A stretch of DNA of 64,000 nucleotides, taken from positions 62,001-126,000 of the forward strand of contig NZ_BEWP01000001.1 of the NCBI RefSeq assembly GCF_002723995.1, given 5' to 3'. Shown here piece by piece: positions 24,325-32,160 of the stretch (within the stretch, counting starts at the first letter, position 1; each line of letters starts with the position of its first letter). The notes beneath the pieces are model-generated. The model made no database searches, was not told the DNA's origin, and worked only from the letters and a program-made list of their open reading frames with translations. The stretch comes from Gluconobacter kondonii (GTDB lineage Bacteria; Pseudomonadota; Alphaproteobacteria; Acetobacterales; Acetobacteraceae). Position numbers and translations under genes: made by a program.

Positions 24325-25140
24325 TCAGGGGGTTTTTGCAGCCCCTGCCTCTCCGGCTTGTCTGGCCTCCACCTCCCGGCTGGCACTTTCCTGTTGTCGC
24401 AGGGCTTCCGCCTGACGTGAATGTCCCGCGGCCTCCGCAGCATCAGCTGCCAGAGTGAGCGCCTGACGCATCCCACGATAATCCAGAGCATCACGGCGGC
24501 TTTTCACGACTGAAAGCGCCTCGTTGGAAGCGAGTTCGGGCTGCCCCTGTGACAGATGCAGACGGGCCAGAAGTTCCTGCCGGTCGATCGTGGCCTCATT
24601 GTCATGGAAGGTCGCCAGATCGTTTGCGCGCTGCCTCAGAGCAGCGGACTGCTTCTGATCTGCGGCAATCAGGCCAGACAAATAAAGCGCTCTCTCCCGA
24701 ATACCCCTATCGGAGGATTGCAGCGCGCGCTGTACAGCCTGCGACGCGAACACCGTATCATGCAACCTGTACAGGGCAGCCGCGCGGATCACCGCCAGAT
24801 CAGACGTGTCGGAGACATTGCGCAGGCTTAGCGCGGTCTCGGTTTCGCCAAGGCTCTGAAGAGCCTTCTGAGGCTTGTCCTGCGCCAGAAGCACCGTCGC
24901 AAGATTGAACCCGGCTTCATGAATGGCGACTGCATCATCCCGCATCAAAGCCCGATCCATAGCCGTTCGATACTGCGCCTCGGCCTGAGACGCCTGACCG
25001 ATCCCATAAACGGCTTTGCCCGTATCCATGGCATCTTCATAAGGCTGATCGGGCTTGGCCCCCTTCGTTGCAGTTGAAGACGAACAGCCGCCCAACGTAA
25101 GAACGACCAAAGCCGTGCATGCCAGAAAACCATACCTCAT
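24325..25140 (-). CDS. TPR-like lipoprotein of the MCE transport operon
   Basis: A 271-residue lipoprotein: hydrophobic stretch, then LGGCSSS, with the lipidated cysteine near residue 19. The mature part is almost wholly alpha-helical with paired helices of about 34 residues (QASQAEAQYRTAMDRALM, EAGFNLATVLLAQDKPQKALQSL, AAALYRLHDTVFASQAVQRAL and so on), i.e. degenerate tetratricopeptide repeats, and a charged Glu/Gln/Ala tail. It is the last gene of the operon; its ATG overlaps the MCE gene stop by ATGA. In other MCE systems an auxiliary lipoprotein (PqiC-like) fills this position but has a different fold, so a TPR scaffold here is unusual. Role inferred from context. Confidence 0.7.
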   Translation of the reverse strand: MRYGFLACTALVVLTLGGCSSSTATKGAKPDQPYEDAMDTGKAVYGIGQASQAEAQYRTAMDRALMRDDAVAIHEAGFNLATVLLAQDKPQKALQSLGETETALSLRNVSDTSDLAVIRAAALYRLHDTVFASQAVQRALQSSDRGIRERALYLSGLIAADQKQSAALRQRANDLATFHDNEATIDRQELLARLHLSQGQPELASNEALSVVKSRRDALDYRGMRQALTLAADAAEAAGHSRQAEALRQQESASREVEARQAGEAGAAKTP

Positions 25141-26093
25141 GGCCGCACCGCCTCAGCCGGAAGACGACGGGAAGGCTCCTGTTTTGCACCTCCGCCTCCC
25201 AGCAGCCACAGGCCCCGGAGTTGATCCGTCAGCTTGCGCAAACTGCTCGCACTCGCTTCGGCCTGCGCCAGAAGGGCCGGAAGCTGGGCCGTGGCGGTAT
25301 TGGCATGGCTGATGGTCTGCTGGATCTGCGGCATACTCTGACGCAGACCCGCAGTCGCGGCCCGCGCGTTGTCCATCGTTCCATCCACCTTGGTCATGAC
25401 CCTCCCAACCTGTTTTTCAATGGGCCGCAGATCCGCAATGACGGCGTCAAGATGCGCCAGAGCCGCATTGGCCTTGTCCAACACATCATCCTTCACCAGC
25501 AGACCGCCGATCGTGCCCTGCCCTTTGCGCATGTCGGTCATCATATCATTTACCTGCGCCGTGATGAGCTGGACGTTATTCATCGCCGGCACCAGCTTGC
25601 TGCGTAGATCCATAACGGTCTGGGTAATCACATCCGCCGGGTTGGCTTCCACCGTGGCCTGAAGGACCGCATAGCCCCAGTCCAGCGGCTTGCCCTTGCC
25701 GCGCCCGAGTTCGATATAGCTTGCCCCGGCCACGATCAGGCGATGGCGGATGACGGCTGTGCTGTCCTGGCGGATGAAGTTTGCAAATTGCGGGTCCAGA
25801 TCCCCTTCCGCATACATCCGCCCCGTTTCATTGAGTTTGAGACGGCGGATTTCGCCAGCATGGACGCCCATGACTTCGATATCGTCGCCGATCGCAAGCC
25901 CCGCCACGCCGCTTTCGGGCAGAATGAAATGCAGCTTCTTTTCCGGGGTCAGCCACTGACGCAGGAATCCGGCCTCCACGACCGCAACCGCGAACATGAC
26001 GATCGCAGCAAGGACAAGCAGTCCGACCCATTCATCCGCATAGCGGTTTTGAAAGAGCGGACGGGCGGTCTCGGTTTGGCGCAGGCGGAACAT
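25137..26093 (-). CDS. MlaD/MCE-domain lipid transport protein
   Basis: A 318-residue single-pass membrane protein. A transmembrane helix lies at about residues 20-43 (VGLLVLAAIVMFAVAVVEAGF). The MCE domain follows with ESGVAGLAIGDDIEVMGVHAGEIRRLKL, the hallmark strand-turn-strand, and a C-terminal coiled region of about 170 residues ending in Pro- and Arg-rich sequence. MCE proteins form hexameric rings on an MlaE-type permease and pass lipids between membranes. The start overlaps the ATPase stop (TGATG) and the stop overlaps the lipoprotein start (ATGA), so subunits are probably made in step. Confidence 0.88.
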   Translation of the reverse strand: MFRLRQTETARPLFQNRYADEWVGLLVLAAIVMFAVAVVEAGFLRQWLTPEKKLHFILPESGVAGLAIGDDIEVMGVHAGEIRRLKLNETGRMYAEGDLDPQFANFIRQDSTAVIRHRLIVAGASYIELGRGKGKPLDWGYAVLQATVEANPADVITQTVMDLRSKLVPAMNNVQLITAQVNDMMTDMRKGQGTIGGLLVKDDVLDKANAALAHLDAVIADLRPIEKQVGRVMTKVDGTMDNARAATAGLRQSMPQIQQTISHANTATAQLPALLAQAEASASSLRKLTDQLRGLWLLGGGGAKQEPSRRLPAEAVRP

Positions 26094-26812
26094 CAGGAAC
26101 CTCGCATCGAAAACAGTCCATCATCGTACAGTCTCAGGCGGATCGTGGCATCGGACGCATAATCCCCCCACCCGCTTTCATCCGGAGCCATCCACACCAC
26201 CGCGCAGCCACGGTCCCGCAGATCGGTCACGAGAGACAGGAACGCATGCATCAGGCTGGCGGAAGCCCCTTCCATCGGGTGTTCCAGCAGCAGGAGCGCC
26301 GGTTCTCCCAGCATGGCCCGCACACAAGCCGCGCGCTGCCGGTCCATCGCCGATAGGCGTCCCGGTGGCACCACCGGCAGGCCCGGCAGACCCAGCGTTA
26401 CCGCCAGATGCACGGCCTGTGCCTGAAGTTTTTCAATCGGGGTCCGTGTATGGTGAAGCTGTGGCCACAGGATGTTCATATGCGTCCCATACAGATCCAC
26501 CCAGCCTCCCGTGACTACGATCCGCCCGATCCGCCCCCGCAAGGCATTACTGCGCCGTTCGTCCAGATCGGCCCAGTCCAGCCCCATACAGCGGACGTGG
26601 CCGTCATCAAGCGGAATAAGGCCCACGCACATATCGGCGAACAGTGCCGCCTGCCCCATGTCCCGACACTCGATCAGCGCGCACTCGCCGGGATTGAGAC
26701 GCAGATTATAGCGGCTCGACACCAGCCCGCTCTCATCAAACCGGGGACGCGCGTCCACCAGTTCGAGCCGGGCTTCCAGCACATCGGACAGGACGTCATC
26801 GTTTTCAGCCAT
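26093..26812 (-). CDS. Degenerate ABC ATPase subunit of the MCE transporter
   Basis: A 239-residue protein whose length, order of blocks and position mark it as the MlaF-type ATPase, yet almost every catalytic motif is altered. The segment after NLRLNPGECALI should be the Walker A GxxGxGKS/T; it reads ECRDMGQAAL (about residues 48-57) with no lysine. The LSGGQ signature is LSAMDRQ (153-159). Walker B is ALLLLEHP (172-179) with no Asp-Glu pair, and the switch histidine position reads WMAPDE. Only the overall pattern (GLIPLDDGHV, RQRAACVRAMLGEPALLLL) keeps the family look. It overlaps the permease and MCE genes. Other reading frames do not restore a P-loop, so a simple frameshift is unlikely. 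It may be a structural pseudo-ATPase. Confidence 0.75.
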   Translation of the reverse strand: MAENDDVLSDVLEARLELVDARPRFDESGLVSSRYNLRLNPGECALIECRDMGQAALFADMCVGLIPLDDGHVRCMGLDWADLDERRSNALRGRIGRIVVTGGWVDLYGTHMNILWPQLHHTRTPIEKLQAQAVHLAVTLGLPGLPVVPPGRLSAMDRQRAACVRAMLGEPALLLLEHPMEGASASLMHAFLSLVTDLRDRGCAVVWMAPDESGWGDYASDATIRLRLYDDGLFSMRGS

Positions 26813-27629
26813 CGAAACACACGCTGAAAACGACGTTGATAATCATGATCGACAGCATTCCCCGCGCAAACCCGCGCGGCAGCATGCTCGCCAGATCGTC
26901 TTCGGTTGTCACATCCATGCCTGAGAGGCACGAACAGACACCCACCGCGTAGCCGCTGAAAACGAACTTGGCCGGAATCACGAAATAGTCGATCGGCTTT
27001 ACGCTCCCCGCGACCTGATCCATGAACGCCCAGATCGGCATGGTGATCGCATCTTCCACGCGGCAGACTGCATAACCCACGACAAGCGCCGTCAGACTGA
27101 AGATGATGCCCAACGTAAAGCCGCTGATCGTCATGGCGAGACTGCGCGGCACAAGAAACGAAATAAAGGGATCAACCCCCATTCCGGTCATGGCGCGCAT
27201 CTGTCCGCCTGTCGTGAGCGTTCCGAGTTCGGTCAGCATCAGCATCCCCGAACGTCCCAGCAGGATCACACCCACAAGAACCGGCGCGATTTCACGCACC
27301 AGAACCGTTGACAGAATAGAGCCGGTCATCTGCGCCATGCCTGCAAAGCCGAGCCAGTAGACGGTCTGCGCCACGATCCCGAACCCTGTCAGCGCGGCGG
27401 TCACGAGCGTACTCAGCAGCCCTCCGCCCACCGCCTGATGCAGGGATGCCCAGAATTCGATCCGCACAGTCCGACGCCATGTCGTCAGGCGGGTGGCTTC
27501 GCGCATAATGCCCCACCCGGCCCCGATCATCATCAGCGTAAAACGCATCTGCGTGCGGGAAAAATATCCCAGATGGACCAGCATGGTCCGGACCATCGTG
27601 ATCCGGTCGAGATTGCGCAGTCCTTTCAT
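26805..27629 (-). CDS. MlaE-family ABC permease
   Basis: A 274-residue permease of the MlaE/YrbE family. The amphipathic N-terminal helix is followed by five or six hydrophobic helices; the conserved block PVLVGVILLGRSGMLMLTELGTL and MTGMGVDPFISFLVPRSLAMTISGF match the family stretch around the coupling helix. It would be the membrane channel beneath the MCE ring and normally needs two MlaF ATPases. The loop GRSG-MTELG matches the family pattern, so the permease itself does not look decayed even though its ATPase partner does. It overlaps its neighbours by eight and four bases. Confidence 0.9.
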   Translation of the reverse strand: MKGLRNLDRITMVRTMLVHLGYFSRTQMRFTLMMIGAGWGIMREATRLTTWRRTVRIEFWASLHQAVGGGLLSTLVTAALTGFGIVAQTVYWLGFAGMAQMTGSILSTVLVREIAPVLVGVILLGRSGMLMLTELGTLTTGGQMRAMTGMGVDPFISFLVPRSLAMTISGFTLGIIFSLTALVVGYAVCRVEDAITMPIWAFMDQVAGSVKPIDYFVIPAKFVFSGYAVGVCSCLSGMDVTTEDDLASMLPRGFARGMLSIMIINVVFSVCFDG

Positions 27630-29986
27630 CGACGTCCTGCCAGAACGAAGCTGCGCGTAATGCCGCTATTGGGAAGATAGAACATCCCGCGGGCGCGGAA
27701 GAGGAAATGCTCCCGCAGGATCAGATAGGCCTGTTCGGACACCTGGATCGTCCCTGCATCCGGTGCACTCCCGGTCAGGAGTTCGGCCCCGTTGAGCGCA
27801 TCGCCCCAGATATTGAAGACGGAAGGAGCCTCTCCCAGCTCGGAGGCCATGACAGATCCCACATCCATTCCGATCCGGAACACAGGGTCCAGATCCGCCG
27901 CCGCCAGAGACGACAGGCAGGCTTCACGGATCGATACCGCCGCATCCGCAAGGCGCACGGCGGCGGACGGGTCTGGCGTCTGCGAGCAGCCACCCACGAG
28001 AACGAGCCTGTTGCTCACCACCTGCACGGAGAATAGTCCGCTGTCGCGGGCGATCTTCTGGATTTCCAGACTGAGCGTGCGGATGACGGTCATGGCGCGC
28101 GTGATGCTGTCACGATCCGGCGCGTAAGGGTCCACGAAGGAAATGACCATGACCGGAACCTGCGGGTAGAACCCCGCCGCAATCGGCTCTCCCGCTGTAG
28201 GCGATGGCTCCAGAAGGAAGCCTTCGCCAAAGCGCGTTTCGTATTTCTCGGCCGGAACCGCAAATCCGGACGTGCCGTCGGCTGCCGCATCGAACGGCTT
28301 GGCAAAACGCAGAGCGACGACCGATCCTACGATGGCAATGATATGCTCCATCGTTTCGACCTGCCCCGGATCTTCCAGAACGATGGCGCCAACCGTCCGG
28401 TGAGCATTGCGGACCGGCTGGAACAGAAGCGTGCTAGCGCCCACGGCCCGCATGATGACGCGCTGGAAATTCTGCGTCCGCTCGTCCTGCGAGGCATCCG
28501 CGATCGACAGCGTATGTCCTTCGTCCAGAGCCTCGAACAGCTTGCCGTTTTCTCGGCGGCTGATTTCAATGCCCGTGCTGTGAACATCGCGCGACGGATC
28601 GAACGCATCCTCACACAACAAACGATCGCCGTCCGGTAACAGTCGCCACAGGCTGGCGCGACGTGCGCTGGTCCGCGCGGTCAGGGCTTCCGTCAGGATC
28701 GGTGCTTCATGAGCAGGATCGAACAGATCCGGCGTACTGGCGATTTCCAGCAGCGAGGCATTTTCCGCCCTGATCTGCTCGCGCCCCTGAAATATCCTCT
28801 TTCGCAGACGCTCCACATGCCGCCCCTGCGCCACCAGTGCGAACGCTAGGACGGACGCCAGCATGACGATCAGCAGCGAAAACCCGATATTCTGCCGCCG
28901 CGCCGTCTGCGCGAAATCGGCAAAATCGCTTTCAGGGGCATTGAGCAGCAGAACCCACTGTCGATGTACGAAGGGCAGTTCAGAGGCAATCGTGACGTAG
29001 TTCTTTCCATGTGCCCGCACTGCACCCGTTCCCGGCCCCTCGATGCGGTACCGGTTGAGCGCCTGCGTGAAGACCGGCTGCGTCTTGGGGTCGAGGAAGA
29101 CATTCCCCGGATCGAAGGTTTTCGAGTCCTGTCCGGGGGCCATATTATGCCCGGCAATAATCTGGCCGTGCATGTTCACAATCACGGCCTGACCACTGCG
29201 TCCGACCTGAAGTTTATTGAGAAACGACGTCAGCTGGTTCAGCGAAACATTGATCGCAAACACCGATTTATGTCCGTCATGCCCATCATAGGCGAGCGAT
29301 GCCGTGATGATGAACTGGTGCGTGGACACAAAGGCATATGGATCGGTCCAGTGGAGCTGACGGCCCGGATCGTTCTGATGCTTGATGGCCTTGGCGAACC
29401 ACGGGCGCAACACGACATTATAGCCGTCAGCCGGGTCCGCCGCTTCTCCCGTAATATTGCCATCTCTATCTGTATAGACGTGGTGATAGACCTGTTTGCC
29501 ATCGTCGGTCTGGAAATGGGTCTGCTCGAACCCGTCCTTTCCATGCCGCGTGATCATCCAGAACTGGCCCTGATCGTTCGCAATATAGAAACTGTCCACC
29601 TGAGGCGCGTGGGCCAAAATGGAGCGTCCGTAGAGCATGAACGTGGCGGGGGTGGCATTGGTCAGTGGATCGCGGAACATGTCCCGCGCGATCATGGCGC
29701 CGACGGAAGCCGGAGCCAGATAGTCGCTCACTTCCTGCGTCACATAACGCTGTTGGCTGCGCAGAAGATCGTTGGACAGCGCAATCGCGCCTCGGCGCGT
29801 CGTCTGGTAATTGTGAAGACTGATGCCCGTGATCGCGGCGATGACCAGCAGAACGCCCACGAACGGCCCCAGAATCTGAAAGATCCGACGACGGTCGCTG
29901 GCGGGGCTCTGTGTAGGGTCCACGATCTCTGCGGCTGACAACGTCTTTTCTCTCCGGACAGGCACGGGGTCGCGGAACAGGGCCAT
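27626..29986 (-). CDS. Membrane sensor with Cache, GAF and degenerate class III cyclase domains
   Basis: A 786-residue protein. Helix one (about residues 37-58) and helix two (near FSLLIVMLASVLAFALVA, about 365-382) enclose a periplasmic dCache-like domain with PWFAKAI, TDPYAFVSTHQFIITASLAY and GRSGQAVIVNMHGQIIA. A GAF-like domain follows, then a C-terminal cyclase homology domain with VISFVDPY, FRIGMDVGSVMASELGE and WGDALNGAE. The first metal aspartate is present, but the second metal position reads SNRL instead of a GD pair, and the arginine after the WGDALN asparagine is leucine, so catalysis is doubtful. It heads the MCE operon (ATGA overlap with the permease). The ATG at 29986 was chosen over a longer frame to 30196 that would cover the ygfZ start. 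A regulator of lipid transport is inference. Confidence 0.75.
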   Translation of the reverse strand: MALFRDPVPVRREKTLSAAEIVDPTQSPASDRRRIFQILGPFVGVLLVIAAITGISLHNYQTTRRGAIALSNDLLRSQQRYVTQEVSDYLAPASVGAMIARDMFRDPLTNATPATFMLYGRSILAHAPQVDSFYIANDQGQFWMITRHGKDGFEQTHFQTDDGKQVYHHVYTDRDGNITGEAADPADGYNVVLRPWFAKAIKHQNDPGRQLHWTDPYAFVSTHQFIITASLAYDGHDGHKSVFAINVSLNQLTSFLNKLQVGRSGQAVIVNMHGQIIAGHNMAPGQDSKTFDPGNVFLDPKTQPVFTQALNRYRIEGPGTGAVRAHGKNYVTIASELPFVHRQWVLLLNAPESDFADFAQTARRQNIGFSLLIVMLASVLAFALVAQGRHVERLRKRIFQGREQIRAENASLLEIASTPDLFDPAHEAPILTEALTARTSARRASLWRLLPDGDRLLCEDAFDPSRDVHSTGIEISRRENGKLFEALDEGHTLSIADASQDERTQNFQRVIMRAVGASTLLFQPVRNAHRTVGAIVLEDPGQVETMEHIIAIVGSVVALRFAKPFDAAADGTSGFAVPAEKYETRFGEGFLLEPSPTAGEPIAAGFYPQVPVMVISFVDPYAPDRDSITRAMTVIRTLSLEIQKIARDSGLFSVQVVSNRLVLVGGCSQTPDPSAAVRLADAAVSIREACLSSLAAADLDPVFRIGMDVGSVMASELGEAPSVFNIWGDALNGAELLTGSAPDAGTIQVSEQAYLILREHFLFRARGMFYLPNSGITRSFVLAGRR

Positions 29987-30175
29987 ACTGCCGCGATAGG
30001 TCAATATCCTCCGAGTATTGCGAGACTGCAACCCGCCGTCACGGACTGAAACAACCCTGCGCCCGAAAATACTCTCATGTTCCCGAACTGGCGGTTTGCA
30101 GGGTTCCTCGTTATGGTCAGACGTTTTTCCGGCAGGATGGTTTTGCTGGACGCTGTCGGAATTGCGGTCACTCCC

Positions 30176-30985
30176 ATGAATCAACATCTTTCCCACCGCG
30201 CCGTCCTGTCCTTCACAGGTGCGGACCGGACCAGCTTTCTTCAGGGCCTCATCACGAATGACGTCCAGAGCCTCGCGCCCGCGACCTCCGTTTGGAGCGC
30301 GCTTTTAACGCCGCAGGGCCGCTGGCTGAGCGAATTTTTCCTGTATGACGCATCCGACCGCATTCTGATGGATTGCGCGGCAGAGCATGCCGACATGCTC
30401 GTCAAGCGCCTCTCCCGTTTCCGCCTTCGCGCCGATGTGCAGATCGAAAAAACGGACCTGCGCGTCATCACTGGCGCAGAGAGCGGACATGTTCCGCCCG
30501 ATACGATCACGCACGCACCGGACCCACGCTGCGATGGCGCGGGCTGGCGGGCCATCGTGACCGGAACCGGGCAAGGTGGCGAGACGCCTGAAGAATTTCT
30601 GGCACGCCGCCTCACGCTGGGCCTGCCCGACGTCATGGATTTCGAAAGCGAACAGACACTGGCTCTGGAAGCAGACATGGACCTTCTGAACGGCGTCTCA
30701 TGGAAAAAAGGCTGCTACATGGGGCAGGAACTGACCGCCCGTACCCATTACCGTGGCCTTGTCAAACGCCGCCTGTTGCCTGTGGTGCTGCCGGACGGCA
30801 TGTTCCCGGGCGAAGGCGGCATCATCATCGCGGGAGACCGCGAGGTTGGAGACATCCGCTCCCGCAGCGGCAACCGGGCACTTGCAATGCTGCGGCGAGA
30901 CGCCTGGTCTTCCACCGAACTGACCTGCAACGGGCAGCCGCTTTCTGTCGTCTGGCTCGCCTGGTTTCCCCCGGAAATGCGTTGA
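30176..30985 (+). CDS. ygfZ: Folate-binding Fe-S maintenance protein YgfZ
   Basis: A 269-residue GcvT-like tetrahydrofolate-binding protein. The family signature KGCYMGQELTARTHYRG (K-G-C-x-x-G-Q-E) is intact near residues 181-197, with the redox cysteine. FLQGLITNDV and LLTPQGRWLSEFFLY are the N-terminal folate-binding blocks. YgfZ helps keep iron-sulfur enzymes active, among them MiaB in other bacteria, and miaB is also in this window though far away. The ATG at 30176 is preferred to an in-frame start at 30077, since SHRAVLSFTGADRTSF is the usual N-terminus. It is 12 bases upstream of hisI and probably cotranscribed. Confidence 0.92.
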   Translation: MNQHLSHRAVLSFTGADRTSFLQGLITNDVQSLAPATSVWSALLTPQGRWLSEFFLYDASDRILMDCAAEHADMLVKRLSRFRLRADVQIEKTDLRVITGAESGHVPPDTITHAPDPRCDGAGWRAIVTGTGQGGETPEEFLARRLTLGLPDVMDFESEQTLALEADMDLLNGVSWKKGCYMGQELTARTHYRGLVKRRLLPVVLPDGMFPGEGGIIIAGDREVGDIRSRSGNRALAMLRRDAWSSTELTCNGQPLSVVWLAWFPPEMR

Positions 30986-30997
30986 GGAGATGCGTTC

Positions 30998-31408
30998 GTG
31001 ACCTATACCCCCCCTTCTCCAGCGATTGTCGATGACATCATCGCGCAGGTAAAATTCGATGCAAACGGCCTGATTTCAGCTCTCGCGCAGGCGCCGGACG
31101 GCATGGTGCTGATGCTGGCGTGGATGAATACGGATGCCCTGCGCGAGACGCTTCTGACCGGTCGTGTCTGTTACTGGTCCCGCAGCCGCCAGAAACTGTG
31201 GCGCAAGGGGGAGACTTCAGGACAGCAACAGAAACTGATCGAAGCGCGGCTCGACTGTGACATGGATGCCGTTCTCATGATCGTGGATCAGACCGGTGTG
31301 GCCTGCCATACGGGCCGCCGGAGCTGTTTCTATCATGGCGTGACGCCGGACGGACTGCGCGATACCGCACAGCCCGAAATCAGCGCCGAAGAACTTTACG
31401 GACGCTGA
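30998..31408 (+). CDS. hisI: Phosphoribosyl-AMP cyclohydrolase HisI
   Basis: A 136-residue enzyme of histidine synthesis, opening the purine ring of phosphoribosyl-AMP. The zinc and magnesium ligands are visible in LDCDMDAVLMIVDQTGVACHTGRRSCFY, with KGETSG as substrate loop and MLAWMNTDALRETL as the N-terminal signature. It is a single-domain form without a fused HisE. GTG start with GAGGAGA upstream. The end overlaps the facing RNase T2 gene by 13 bases. Other his genes are not in the window. Confidence 0.96.
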   Translation: MTYTPPSPAIVDDIIAQVKFDANGLISALAQAPDGMVLMLAWMNTDALRETLLTGRVCYWSRSRQKLWRKGETSGQQQKLIEARLDCDMDAVLMIVDQTGVACHTGRRSCFYHGVTPDGLRDTAQPEISAEELYGR

Positions 31409-32160
31409 GCAGCCTGACCCGACAGGCTCCAGCCCGGTACGAGGAACGTAGCCGGGCAGCCATTCTGGTCGTCCGGTGAAGACAGATAGGCGCCCTCATA
31501 AGGGAAGCGCGACAGCTTCTTCGGGTCCAGCGTGAACCAGAGCTGCGTCAGGACCATCTGTCCGTTATGCGCTGGCTCGCAGCGGACCTGAAGTGCCCGG
31601 TCGTCATGCACGTTCATCAGGCGTGCGAACATGGCGAGAAGATCGTCACGTTTGACCTGAAAACCCTCCTGCTGCGACAGCCACACTCCGAAAGCCGACG
31701 CTGCGAACCGATCACGCAGTTGCATGGACGTGACGAAAAAGCTGTCCGCATCATAGCCGAAGCAGCGGGCGTGCTTGGTGTATTCATGCACATAAAGCGG
31801 CTTTTTCAGATGCGGCACGACGCCCCGCAACGCCTCGACCGTCGTGGGCAGGAGCTGGGGCGGGGTGTCGTCATGATCGTAGAGATCGCAACCCTTCGAC
31901 CACCATTCCTGCACCGGCACGCCCTGCGCCTCCAGAGCATGCGGTTCAGACGCCCACAGCCCGTGCAGACCAATCGAGATCCGATGCGTCTGGTCCCATT
32001 CGCATCCACCGCCCGTAGCGCAGAACCCCGGCTGCCAAGTCAGCGCCAGCGTATCATGCCGGAAATCGGTATGGGCCGTCGGCGTAAGCGAAGGCCCGGT
32101 TGGCGCCTGAGAAACACAGCCTGCCATCAAAAAGAAAGTAGCAAGAACGGAACGCTTCAC
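31396..32160 (-). CDS. RNase T2 family ribonuclease, predicted lipoprotein
   Basis: A 254-residue protein with a signal sequence ending LMAGCVS (possible lipobox, cysteine near 15). Both active-site stretches of RNase T2 are present: CAS I in ISIGLHGLWAS near residues 63-72 and CAS II in YVHEYTKHARC near 123-133, with the two histidines, glutamate and lysine kept; tyrosine replaces the usual tryptophan. Six or more cysteines could form disulfides. It would degrade RNA outside the cytoplasm for nutrient salvage. The GTG start overlaps the fghA stop (GTGA), so it is the third gene of frmA-fghA, an unusual partnership. Confidence 0.85.
   Translation of the reverse strand: MKRSVLATFFLMAGCVSQAPTGPSLTPTAHTDFRHDTLALTWQPGFCATGGGCEWDQTHRISIGLHGLWASEPHALEAQGVPVQEWWSKGCDLYDHDDTPPQLLPTTVEALRGVVPHLKKPLYVHEYTKHARCFGYDADSFFVTSMQLRDRFAASAFGVWLSQQEGFQVKRDDLLAMFARLMNVHDDRALQVRCEPAHNGQMVLTQLWFTLDPKKLSRFPYEGAYLSSPDDQNGCPATFLVPGWSLSGQAAQRP

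Noticed and set aside
24324-24345. CAGGGG / CCCCTG hairpin after the small secreted protein gene
   Set aside because: It lies in the coding end of the facing lipoprotein gene and lacks a T tract after the stem on either strand.
26636-26700. A frameshift as the cause of the missing Walker A in the MCE ATPase
   Set aside because: I read the other two frames of this stretch; neither gives a GxxGxGKS pattern, and homology continues in frame on both sides.
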